A DNA stretch of 64,000 nt from Pseudomonas sp. SID14000 (lineage in GTDB: Bacteria; Pseudomonadota; Gammaproteobacteria; Pseudomonadales; Pseudomonadaceae): positions 124,001 to 188,000 of the forward strand of contig NZ_NFZQ01000008.1 in assembly GCF_002165135.1 (NCBI RefSeq). The letters run 5' to 3'. The notes under the pieces were generated by a model. It made no database searches and was not told the DNA's origin. It saw nothing but the letters and a program-made list of their open reading frames with translations. The position numbers were made by a program, and so were the translations under genes. Of the stretch, positions 1 to 7,787 are shown piece by piece. The first letter of the stretch is position 1; each line of letters starts with the position of its first letter.

Positions 1-2127
1 AACGAACTGCAACGCCCCTGCCTGGAGACCGTCGACTGGCTGTCGCGCCGCGACCCGGAGCTGGCGCGCGCGCAGTTCAAGGGCTGCACCGCCAGCAATG
101 ACCCCAGGGCCTATGCCGTGCTCAAGCAACGCCTGTACGGCGACCCACCCCAGCCCCCGCAACCACGCACCGCCGCCGAATGGGAGCAACGCTATCGGCA
201 GAGCGGCGATATGGCCGCACTGGAGCAAGCCACCTTCCTGCTGATGCAACAGGGCCATGGCGAACACGCCCGGCAACTGCTGGAGCAGGCCTACGACCGT
301 CACCAGGGCCGCCTCGCACCGTCGCTGCTGCAGCGCCTGGGCAACCTGTATGCACGTAACGACGGGCCGCTGGACAGCCGCCGCATACTCGGCCTGATCC
401 CTCGGGTCGACGCCAGTACCCGGGCCCAGCTGCTCGGCCGCCTGGCCGAGGCTGGCCAGTGCGATGCCGTGCGCCAGGCCGTACCGGCCACCCCGAGCGA
501 GCCTGGCCAGTACCGCGCCCTGGGCCGCTGCGCCATGCCCGACCAGCCCGGCGAAGCGGTGGTCTACTACCAGGCCGCCGAGCGCCTGGGCGACAGCGGG
601 AGCCGCTTGCCCCTGGCCTATGCCCTGGAAGCCGCTGGCGACTCCGAAGCGGCCCTGCCTATCTGGCGCACCCAGCCGGACAGCGCCTGGACCGACAACG
701 CCCGCCTCACCGCCGCCCGTGGCGCGCTGAACGCTGGCGACGCGCAAGCGGCCCGGCGCTATTGGGACGCCGCCGCGCACGATAGCGCCGACGACTGGGC
801 CCTGGGTGCCGCCATCGCCCAGCGCCAGGGCGATTACCAGGCCGCACTGGGCTTCCAGCGCCAGGCCCTGGCGCACAACCCGCGGGCCGACCACTACTAC
901 GCCGCCTCCAGCACCGCGCTACTGGCCGGCGACAGTGCCCAGAGCAGCGCCTGGCTGGCCGAAGCCGTGCGCCTGGCCCCCGACCAGCCGCGTTACCGCG
1001 CCGACTACGGCATGCGCCTGGCCGGCTCGACCGACAAGGCCCAGCGCCGCCAGTCGATCCCCTATCTGGAACGCGCCACCCACGACTTCCCCGAGGACTA
1101 CCGCCTTGGCGAGACGCTGGCGTTGCGCTACGACGAAGCCGAAGACAGCGCTTCGGCACGCCGTGAACTGCGCCGCATTCTCGATGTGGAGCAGGACCTG
1201 GTCGACGGCGACGACGAATACGGCAGCCTGGAAGCCCGCAAGTACCGCCAACGCCGCGCCCACGAAACCCTGTCGCGGCGCGACACCATCACCCTGGCCA
1301 GCACCTGGTCGCCGGCCGGCACCTCGACCAACGACAAGTTCCTCGACAATGGCCAGCGCAGCGGCACTTCGCGCCGCGCGCAATCGCAGAACGTGCAACT
1401 GGCCATGTGGGACCACGCCCTGGGCGAAGAGCCCAGCCGCAACGGCAGCACCCTGTCGGTGTATGGCCGGGTACTGTTCGGTGGGCAAAGCCGCACCGAC
1501 TACGCGCAAAGCATGGGCACTGGCGTCGGCCTGCGCTACAAGCCACTCGGCCAGGCCAACCTCAACCTGTATGCCGAGCTGTACCACCAGCGACAAATCG
1601 ACGAGGAGCACTACCGCGGCCTGAGCCTGGGCCAGCTGCTGAGCCCGGCCAAGGTCGGCGGCAACTGGGGCGACCTGCGTCACCACGCCGAATCGAGCAA
1701 CGACCTGCTGTTGCGTGCCACCGCCTCGTTCCTTGACCAGGGCGACTGGCGCAACGACTGGCGGGTCGATGAGGACGACTGGAACGAGCGCTTCCTCTAC
1801 CTCGACGCCGCCTGGTGGACCCGTGCCGGCGACCACGCCTGGCTGTCGCGCTACCAGCAGGGCCACGCCTGGAAGCTGCCGGGCAGCTCGCCGCAAACCA
1901 TCATGCCCTATGGCTTTGTCGAGTTTTCCAGCCAGGACCCGAGCAACGACTGGCGCCAGGACGCCCGGGCCGGGGTTGGCGTGCGCTGGCAATGGTGGTT
2001 CGACGACGACCGCTACAACGCCTATCGCGGTTCACTGAAAGTGCGTGCCGAGTACCAGCAATCGCTGGGCGGCAATCTATACGAGCGCGCCAACGGCGTG
2101 CTGGTCGGTGCGGAGATGACCTTCTGA
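1..2127 (+). CDS. NfrA-like outer-membrane TPR/beta-barrel protein (5' end outside window)
   Basis: The reading frame is open from base 1, so the start lies upstream of the window. The visible 708 residues begin with alpha-helical, Ala/Leu-rich TPR-like repeats (about residues 40-400). They end in an aromatic-rich beta-strand domain closing with a C-terminal Phe, typical of an outer-membrane barrel. The C-terminal part resembles the C-terminal domain of the phage N4 adsorption protein NfrA. In E. coli, NfrA with NfrB and YbcH makes or exports a c-di-GMP-dependent surface glycan that N4 uses as receptor. The stop overlaps the next start (TGATG). A glycosyltransferase NfrB would be expected just upstream, outside the window. 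A PgaA/BcsC-like porin is the alternative. Confidence 0.75.
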   Translation, partial: NELQRPCLETVDWLSRRDPELARAQFKGCTASNDPRAYAVLKQRLYGDPPQPPQPRTAAEWEQRYRQSGDMAALEQATFLLMQQGHGEHARQLLEQAYDRHQGRLAPSLLQRLGNLYARNDGPLDSRRILGLIPRVDASTRAQLLGRLAEAGQCDAVRQAVPATPSEPGQYRALGRCAMPDQPGEAVVYYQAAERLGDSGSRLPLAYALEAAGDSEAALPIWRTQPDSAWTDNARLTAARGALNAGDAQAARRYWDAAAHDSADDWALGAAIAQRQGDYQAALGFQRQALAHNPRADHYYAASSTALLAGDSAQSSAWLAEAVRLAPDQPRYRADYGMRLAGSTDKAQRRQSIPYLERATHDFPEDYRLGETLALRYDEAEDSASARRELRRILDVEQDLVDGDDEYGSLEARKYRQRRAHETLSRRDTITLASTWSPAGTSTNDKFLDNGQRSGTSRRAQSQNVQLAMWDHALGEEPSRNGSTLSVYGRVLFGGQSRTDYAQSMGTGVGLRYKPLGQANLNLYAELYHQRQIDEEHYRGLSLGQLLSPAKVGGNWGDLRHHAESSNDLLLRATASFLDQGDWRNDWRVDEDDWNERFLYLDAAWWTRAGDHAWLSRYQQGHAWKLPGSSPQTIMPYGFVEFSSQDPSNDWRQDARAGVGVRWQWWFDDDRYNAYRGSLKVRAEYQQSLGGNLYERANGVLVGAEMTF

Positions 2128-2966
2128 TGCGTACGTTCCTGGCCCTCTGCCTGCTTGCCCTGTGCCTGCCCGCCAGCGCCGACCAGCGCCTGTTCTACCA
2201 ACCCCTCAACCGCGACGCCAATGTCACCCCCACCCAGTGGCAGCAACTGTGGCACGCCACCGTGGCCCAGGGCGGCAAGACCCTGATCGTGCAATGGAGT
2301 GCCTATGGCGACAGCGATTTCGGTGGTGCCCAGGGCTGGCTGGCCGACAGCCTGCGCAGCGCGCGTGCCCAGGGCTTGCAACTGGTGCTGGGGTTGTACA
2401 TGGACCCGGCCTACTACCAGCGCCTGGACGAGCTCGATGGTGAAGGCCTGAGCAGTTACTGGAAAGCGCAGCTGGGGCGCTCGCTCAGCCAGTACCAGCA
2501 ACTGCGCCAGGCGTGGCAGTTGCCGGTGGACGGCTGGTACCTGCCCATGGAGCTGGACGACCATCATTTTCGCGAGGCCGAGCGCCGGGATGCCCTGCAC
2601 AGCCAGTTGCAGGCCTTCAACCGGCAACTGGACAAGCCTTTGCACATCAGCGCCTTCAGCGTCGGCAAACTGTCGCCGAGGGTCAATGCCGCATGGCTGG
2701 ATCAGCTGGCCGGGTTGGGCTTGACTGTGTGGTGGCAGGATGGTGCCGGGACCAGGCGCCTGCCCGTGCTGGTAAGTCAGGGTTACGAACAGGCCTTGCC
2801 GTGCCGGGTGGGCGTGGTACGCGAGGCGTTCCGCCAGGTGAGCGCACCAGGGCAGGTGTTTCGCGCTGAGCCTTCCCAACCGAAGCTGACCGGCGGGTGC
2901 CATGCCGAGGCGGTGTTCGACCTGCGTTACCGGCCATGGGCCCGGGGTGTTCTGCCCACCAATTGA
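2127..2966 (+). CDS. DUF4434-type exported putative glycoside hydrolase-like protein
   Basis: 279 residues with an N-terminal signal peptide (hydrophobic residues 3-18, cleavage likely after PASA). The body looks like a TIM barrel of the DUF4434 family: a YQPLNRD start, a WSAYGD strand and a LGLYMDP strand. It includes a DGWYLPMELDD segment whose acidic residues sit where a glycosidase would place them. The ATG overlaps the stop of the NfrA-like gene, so the two are translationally coupled. It probably acts in the periplasm on the glycan handled by the upstream protein. E. coli YbcH occupies an equivalent position in the nfr locus, but I infer the equivalence from context rather than a computed match. 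Confidence 0.7.
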   Translation: MRTFLALCLLALCLPASADQRLFYQPLNRDANVTPTQWQQLWHATVAQGGKTLIVQWSAYGDSDFGGAQGWLADSLRSARAQGLQLVLGLYMDPAYYQRLDELDGEGLSSYWKAQLGRSLSQYQQLRQAWQLPVDGWYLPMELDDHHFREAERRDALHSQLQAFNRQLDKPLHISAFSVGKLSPRVNAAWLDQLAGLGLTVWWQDGAGTRRLPVLVSQGYEQALPCRVGVVREAFRQVSAPGQVFRAEPSQPKLTGGCHAEAVFDLRYRPWARGVLPTN

Positions 2967-2972
2967 ATCTCC

Positions 2973-3080
2973 AGGCCCGGCCTCTTCGCGGGTAAACCCG
3001 CTCCCACAGGGACCGCACAGATTTCCAGTGCTGTGGGAGGCCTGTGGGAGCGGGTTTACCCGCGAAAGGGCCAGGCCTGG
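2973..3080 (+). repeat. REP pair (inverted, putida type)
   Basis: Two inverted copies of the core GTGGGAGCGGGTTTACCCGCG, about 60 bp apart, lie between the DUF4434 gene and the diguanylate cyclase. Each copy folds into a hairpin. Confidence 0.95.
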
Positions 3081-3107
3081 TAAAGCAGTACTCTCAGGAG
3101 CCCAGCG

Positions 3108-4199
3108 ATGTTCAAGACCATCGAAGCCCACGTGCGCAAACAGGTCGCCCCCGCCGCCCTGCGCGCCGAGTTCCGCCAGCACGAATTCGAGGCCATGCGC
3201 CCGTTCTGCCTGCTGGTATTCAGCGTCAGCATCCTGATCTGGCTGGTCTTCGACCTGATCGTCAGCTTCCTCGGCGGCCAGGGTTTCACCTGGCTGTCCT
3301 ATCTGTTCATCACCCTGCTCATCAGCCTCACCGTGGTGCTGCGTTTTACCCGTCGCAGCCATCACTTCGACGTGCTCAACCTGCTGTTCATCGCCACCAT
3401 CACTGTGGGCATGCGCCTGGTGATCGATGGCATCCCGGTGCCCCTGCGCCCGGTGTGGCTGGTGCTCGGGGTGTCCACCGTGCTGTATGCCGTGTCGGTG
3501 CTACCGGTGCGGCGCTGGTCGTTCTTCTGCGCCATGGCCATCACCTGGGTGGTGCTCAACCCGTTCTACCACACCCGTATCGAAGCGGACGCGCTCGAAG
3601 GCGCCATGCTGTTCAGCTACGCGGTGTTCCTCAGCGGCCTGGTCATCTACAGCTACCTGCAGATGCGCAAGGCCAAGCTGCACAACTTCTATCTGTCCAA
3701 GGTGCTGCTGGAGCAGGCCTATGTCGACGCCCTGACCGAAATTCCCAACCGCCGCTCGTTCATGACCCAGGCCGACCACCAATTGCGCCTGGCCGAGGGT
3801 GGGCAATATCTGGCGATGATCGACATCGACAACTTCAAGCGGGTTAATGACCGCTTTGGTCATGACGTGGGCGATGAAGTGCTCAAACGCGTGGCCACGC
3901 ATATCAAGGTGAGCATGGCCGGTTACGAGTTTGCCCGACTGGGCGGTGAGGAATTCGCGATCTTTTTCCACGGGCTGGACCAGCAAGGGGTCGAGCAACG
4001 GGTGGCGGCGTTATGCCAACGGGTGCGAGAGGACGTTGACGAACACCCGGTGACCGTCAGCATCGGCCTGGCCCGGGTGGACCAGGGCGACAGCCTGACC
4101 ACGGCGCTGGTGCGTGCAGACCAGGCGCTGTACGAGGCCAAGCACAGCGGCAAGGACCGCTTTGTGCTGTGGTCCAGCCAGCTGGCAGAGCAGGGTTAG
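3108..4199 (+). CDS. Membrane-bound diguanylate cyclase (GGDEF)
   Basis: 363 residues. Residues about 30-195 carry five or six hydrophobic membrane segments. The C-terminal half is a GGDEF domain with an intact GGEEF signature near residues 279-283, so cyclase activity making c-di-GMP from two GTP is expected. The positions that would form the RxxD inhibitory site five residues before the signature read MAGY, so product inhibition through that site is unlikely. A good AGGAG lies before the ATG. The gene follows the NfrA/DUF4434 pair on the same strand across a REP pair. It could supply c-di-GMP to the polysaccharide system, which is an inference from position and from the E. coli nfr pathway. 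Confidence 0.9.
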   Translation: MFKTIEAHVRKQVAPAALRAEFRQHEFEAMRPFCLLVFSVSILIWLVFDLIVSFLGGQGFTWLSYLFITLLISLTVVLRFTRRSHHFDVLNLLFIATITVGMRLVIDGIPVPLRPVWLVLGVSTVLYAVSVLPVRRWSFFCAMAITWVVLNPFYHTRIEADALEGAMLFSYAVFLSGLVIYSYLQMRKAKLHNFYLSKVLLEQAYVDALTEIPNRRSFMTQADHQLRLAEGGQYLAMIDIDNFKRVNDRFGHDVGDEVLKRVATHIKVSMAGYEFARLGGEEFAIFFHGLDQQGVEQRVAALCQRVREDVDEHPVTVSIGLARVDQGDSLTTALVRADQALYEAKHSGKDRFVLWSSQLAEQG

Positions 4200-4201
4200 C
4201 A

Positions 4202-4312
4202 GGCCCGTCCCTTTCGCGGGTAAACCCGCTCCCACAAGTGCGCCACAGTGTTTGAAATCTAAATCTGTGCGGTCCTTGTGGGAGCGGGTTCACCCGCGAA
4301 AGGGCCGGCACA
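4202..4312 (+). repeat. REP pair between convergent genes
   Basis: Inverted copies of the GTGGGAGCGGGTT(T/C)ACCCGCG core fill the space between the convergent cyclase and sensor kinase genes. Confidence 0.95.
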
Positions 4313-4321
4313 GGCAACCCA

Positions 4322-5620
4322 TCACCCGGCAGGCAAGCGAATCCGGAACTGTGCCCCACCCAGCGCCGACTGCGCCACGGTCAAGGTGCCGCCTTGCCCC
4401 TCGATCGCCCGCCGGCTGATCGCCAACCCCAAACCAAACCCGCCGGTATTGCGGTCACGGCTACGGTCCAGGCGGTAGAACGGCTGGAAGATCCGCTCGC
4501 GCTCCTCCACCGGAATTCCAATCCCGTCATCCTCCACCGTCACCAGGCAGGCACCATCCTCTTCCAGGCGCAAGCGCAGCAACAGGCTCTCGTCACAGTA
4601 CCGCATGGCATTGCGCACCAGGTTCTGCACCGCGCGTGCCGTCAGCCTTGGGTCCAGCACAAAACGCGGCAAATCACCCTCGGCTCGTACCTCCCACTCG
4701 ATACCCCGGCCATCGAGCTCTTCGGCAAAGCCACCCAGCACGCTGTCGACCAGCTCCAGCAGCGACACCTCGACCCGCTCGCGGGCCTGGTCGGCGTTGT
4801 ACAGCCGGCTGTAGGACAACAGCTCCAGCACCAGCTCATCCAGCTCCCGCACATGCCCCACCAGCCCCAGCAGGCGCTTGCGGCTGGCCGGCGGCACTTC
4901 GTCGAACAGCAGCACCAGGCCGAAATCCAGCCGGGTCAGCGGCGTGCGCAGCTCGTGCGACACCGCATTGAGTAGCTCGCGCTGCTGGTTGACGTGGCGT
5001 TCCAGGTCACTGGCCATGGTGTCGAATACCCTGGCCAGCTCACCGATGTTGGAGTGCGGCGAGATGTGCGTACGCTCAGCCATCTGCCCCTGGCCCAGGC
5101 GCCGGGCGGTTTCCTTGAGGCGCTCCAGGTCGCGCCAGTGCGGCCATACCCACAGCAGCAGGCAGCCGAGCATGGCCGCACCGATCAGTACAGTCACGCC
5201 CCACGACAGCACGTTGATATCCAGTGGATCTGGCGGTGAGTGCAGGCGCACCAGCCATTCCTTGTCCAGCGGCGCCAGCACTGTCTCGTAGTAGCCCCAT
5301 TCGGCGATGCGCACGGCGTACAGGCCATGCTCCAGGCGCGCCTGCTCGTCCTCGCTCAGGTCGGCCTGATCCATGCGCAGCAGCTGCAGCTCCAGCGGCG
5401 CGAAATCACTGGCCAGCTCTTGCTCCACCGCTGGCCACTGCTCGCGCGGGGCCTGGCGGAACTGGCGCACGATCAGCGACTGCACGCCCTTGGCCTGGTC
5501 CAGGTTGTAGGCCATGAAGCGGTCCTGGAACAGGCCGACGATCGTGTCAGGGATGAACAACAGCGCACCGGCATAGGCAACGATGATCACCAGGTACAGC
5601 CGCACCAGAATCTTCAGCAT
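4322..5620 (-). CDS. RstB-like sensor histidine kinase
   Basis: 432 residues. A membrane segment lies at about 5-25, a periplasmic sensor region at about 30-140, a second membrane helix at about 140-162, then HAMP. The H-box reads AVSHELRTPL with the phosphoacceptor His near 222. The N-box is QNLVRNAMRY, G1 is DDGIGIP near 363, and G2 is GFGLGLAI. All catalytic boxes are intact. It follows the response regulator with a 6-nt gap, so the two form a bicistronic two-component system. Divergence from the RND efflux genes suggests envelope or drug-stress sensing, but the ligand is unknown. Confidence 0.92.
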   Translation of the reverse strand: MLKILVRLYLVIIVAYAGALLFIPDTIVGLFQDRFMAYNLDQAKGVQSLIVRQFRQAPREQWPAVEQELASDFAPLELQLLRMDQADLSEDEQARLEHGLYAVRIAEWGYYETVLAPLDKEWLVRLHSPPDPLDINVLSWGVTVLIGAAMLGCLLLWVWPHWRDLERLKETARRLGQGQMAERTHISPHSNIGELARVFDTMASDLERHVNQQRELLNAVSHELRTPLTRLDFGLVLLFDEVPPASRKRLLGLVGHVRELDELVLELLSYSRLYNADQARERVEVSLLELVDSVLGGFAEELDGRGIEWEVRAEGDLPRFVLDPRLTARAVQNLVRNAMRYCDESLLLRLRLEEDGACLVTVEDDGIGIPVEERERIFQPFYRLDRSRDRNTGGFGLGLAISRRAIEGQGGTLTVAQSALGGAQFRIRLPAG

Positions 5621-5626
5621 GGGCGG

Positions 5627-6328
5627 TCAGCACTCCCACTCGACGCGGCTGAACAGATAGCCCTTGCCCCACACGGTCTTGATCTTGCGCGCTTCACCGG
5701 CGTTATCGTCGAACTTGCGCCGCAGCTTGGAGATGGCTACATCCACCGAGCGGTCAGTGCCGTTGAACTCGATACCACGCAGCTGCTGCAGGATGCGGTC
5801 GCGGTTCAGCACTTCGCCAGCATTGCGCGCCAGTACCACCAGCAGGTTGTACTCGCCGCTGGACAGCTCCACCTCTTCACCGCGCCAGCTGACGCTGCGC
5901 TCGGCCAGGTCGATGCGCAGGCCACCGATCAGGATCAGGTCGTTGTCCAGACGCGGCTCGTTGACGCTACTGCGGCGCAGCAGGGTGCGCACGCGGGCCA
6001 GCAGCACACGCGGCTCGCAGGGCTTGGTCACGTAGTCGTCAGCGCCCATTTCCAGGCCCAGGACCTGGTCATGGCTGTCGTCGCGGGCGGTCAGCATCAG
6101 GATCGGCAGGCCCTGCGACTCCTGGCGCAGCAGGCGGCACAGCTGCAGGCCATCGATGCCCGGCAGCATCAGGTCGAGGATGACCAGGTCAGGCTTTTGC
6201 CGACGGTACTCGTCCAGCACATGATCGCCACGGGCGATCACCTGGACATGGAAGTCGTTACGTTGCAGGTAGCTGGCGATCAGCTCGGACAGGGCGCTGT
6301 CGTCTTCGACCAGGAAAATATTCGGCAT
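5627..6328 (-). CDS. OmpR-family response regulator (RstA-like)
   Basis: 233 residues starting MPNIFLVEDD. Acidic residues at 9-10 and phosphoacceptor Asp52 (VILDLMLPG) define the receiver. The C-terminal winged helix ends in the usual DRSVDVAISKLRRKF recognition region. The frame stays open upstream to 6550, but that extension translates a REP pair, so I take the ATG at 6328. The cognate kinase follows immediately. The leader between promoter and start would contain the REP hairpins at 6362-6462. It probably controls itself and the divergent efflux genes through the repeats at 6509-6528. Confidence 0.93.
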   Translation of the reverse strand: MPNIFLVEDDSALSELIASYLQRNDFHVQVIARGDHVLDEYRRQKPDLVILDLMLPGIDGLQLCRLLRQESQGLPILMLTARDDSHDQVLGLEMGADDYVTKPCEPRVLLARVRTLLRRSSVNEPRLDNDLILIGGLRIDLAERSVSWRGEEVELSSGEYNLLVVLARNAGEVLNRDRILQQLRGIEFNGTDRSVDVAISKLRRKFDDNAGEARKIKTVWGKGYLFSRVEWEC

Positions 6329-6361
6329 AGGCGCTTGGGAATCCGGGTTGTGGTAGGCCTT

Positions 6362-6462
6362 GCCGGTCTCTTCGCGGGTAAACCCGCTCCCACAGGGACT
6401 GCACAGGTTCCAGATGCTGTGCGGTCCCTGTGGGAGCGGGTTTACTCGCGAAGAGGCCGGTA
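6362..6462 (+). repeat. REP pair in response-regulator leader
   Basis: Inverted REP copies lie between the start codon of the response regulator and its probable upstream promoter, so the mRNA leader would carry two strong hairpins. Confidence 0.93.
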
Positions 6463-6508
6463 CAGGTAAACGCAGAATATAGAACCCTACAGGTCGAGAG
6501 GATTGTTC

Positions 6509-6528
6509 TTCACACTTTTTCACACTCG
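6509..6528. promoter_or_regulatory. Candidate OmpR-family operator, 10-bp direct repeat
   Basis: TTCACACTTT followed directly by TTCACACTCG gives two heptamers exactly 10 bp apart in the divergent region. Response regulators of the OmpR family bind tandem repeats of this spacing. The site lies about 72 bp before the RND adaptor start. The assignment to the adjacent regulator is inference. Confidence 0.5.
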
Positions 6529-6600
6529 TCCTACAGGTATTAACAGCCACCCAAGGAACGCCTGCCGTAGCATACAGGCGGTCATCATCGGAAGATCCGT

Positions 6601-7776
6601 ATGTCTACTACCCTCCCCTCACGCCTGCGCCCATTGGTGCTTCTGGCGTTTCTGAGCCTGTCCCTGGCCGGTTGCGACGACAGCGCCGAACAGGATGAGC
6701 AAGCCCCCACCCCGCAAGTGCGGGTGGAAACCCTGCAACTGCAACCACTGGCCATCAGCAGTGAGCTCAGCGGCCGCATCCTCGCACCACGCACCGCCGA
6801 AGTGCGCGCGCGGGTCGCGGGCGTGGTGCTCAAGCGGGTGTACCGCGAAGGCAGCGACGTCAAGCAGGGCGATGTGCTGTTCCTGATCGACCCGGCGCCG
6901 TTCAAGGCCGACCATGACAGTGCCCGCGCCACCCTGGCCAAGGCCGAGGCCACCCTGTACCAGGCGCGCCTGCAAGAGCAGCGCTACCGCGAGCTGGTCG
7001 ACGACAAGGCCGTCAGCCGCCAGGAATACGACAACGCCAAGGCCAGCTACCTGCAGGCCGATGCCGCAGTGGCCGAGGCCAAGGCCGCTCTGGAGCGCGC
7101 CCGCCTCAACCTCGGCTACGCCACCGTGACCGCGCCGATTTCCGGCCGTATCGGCCGCGCCCAGGTCACCGAAGGTGCGCTGGTCGGGCAGAACGAGACC
7201 ACGCCGCTGGCGACCATCCAGCAACTGGACCCGATCCACGCCGATGTCACCCAGTCGACTCGCGAACTCAACGCCCTGCGCCGCGCCTTGCGTGCAGGCG
7301 AGCTGCAGCAGGTCGGTGACGGCCAGGCCCGTGCCACGCTGATCCAGGACGACGGCAGCACCTACCCGCTGCCGGGCAAGCTGCTGTTCTCCGACATCAG
7401 CGTCGACCCCAGCACCAACCAGATCACCCTGCGCAGCGAGTTCCCCAACCCGGACCTCGACCTGCTGCCCGGCAGCTACGTGCGCGTGCGCCTGGAGCAG
7501 GCTGTTCAGCCCAAGGGCCTGAGCGTGCCGCAGCGCGCCATCCTGCGCGACAGCGCCGGCGTGCCCAAGGTGCTGGTGGTCGACCCGCAGGCCCGGGTCA
7601 GCGACCGCCAGGTCGTACTGGGCAGCGCCCAGGGCGACCGCTGGATCGTCAGCGAAGGCCTGGCCCCCGGCGAGCAGGTAGTGGTCGAGGGCCTGCAACA
7701 CGTCAAGGCCGGTGACCAGGTGCAGGTCGACAACGCATCAGGGGCACCGCCCATCGCACAGCACACTGGCCAGTGA
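6601..7776 (+). CDS. RND efflux periplasmic adaptor lipoprotein
   Basis: 391 residues with a lipoprotein signal ending in the lipobox LAGC (Cys about 25). Then come the lipoyl/barrel-sandwich halves (RVAGVVLKRVYREGSDVKQGD; GYATVTAPISGRIGR) flanking an Ala/Glu/Arg coiled-coil hairpin at about 100-165. The beta-barrel and membrane-proximal domains follow. It is an AcrA/MexA/TtgA-type adaptor linking the inner-membrane pump to an outer-membrane channel. The pump gene follows after 11 nt. No outer-membrane factor gene is adjacent, so a shared TolC/OprM-type channel encoded elsewhere is expected, as for P. aeruginosa MexVW. Confidence 0.93.
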   Translation: MSTTLPSRLRPLVLLAFLSLSLAGCDDSAEQDEQAPTPQVRVETLQLQPLAISSELSGRILAPRTAEVRARVAGVVLKRVYREGSDVKQGDVLFLIDPAPFKADHDSARATLAKAEATLYQARLQEQRYRELVDDKAVSRQEYDNAKASYLQADAAVAEAKAALERARLNLGYATVTAPISGRIGRAQVTEGALVGQNETTPLATIQQLDPIHADVTQSTRELNALRRALRAGELQQVGDGQARATLIQDDGSTYPLPGKLLFSDISVDPSTNQITLRSEFPNPDLDLLPGSYVRVRLEQAVQPKGLSVPQRAILRDSAGVPKVLVVDPQARVSDRQVVLGSAQGDRWIVSEGLAPGEQVVVEGLQHVKAGDQVQVDNASGAPPIAQHTGQ

Positions 7777-7787
7777 GGGCCTGACTC

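Noticed and set aside
5240..6469. 409-codon plus-strand open frame over the two-component system
   Set aside because: Antisense shadow ending inside a REP pair. The minus-strand genes have complete conserved motifs.
6329..6550. N-terminal extension of the response regulator
   Set aside because: The extension translates REP sequence and would precede the conserved receiver start MPNIFLVEDD.
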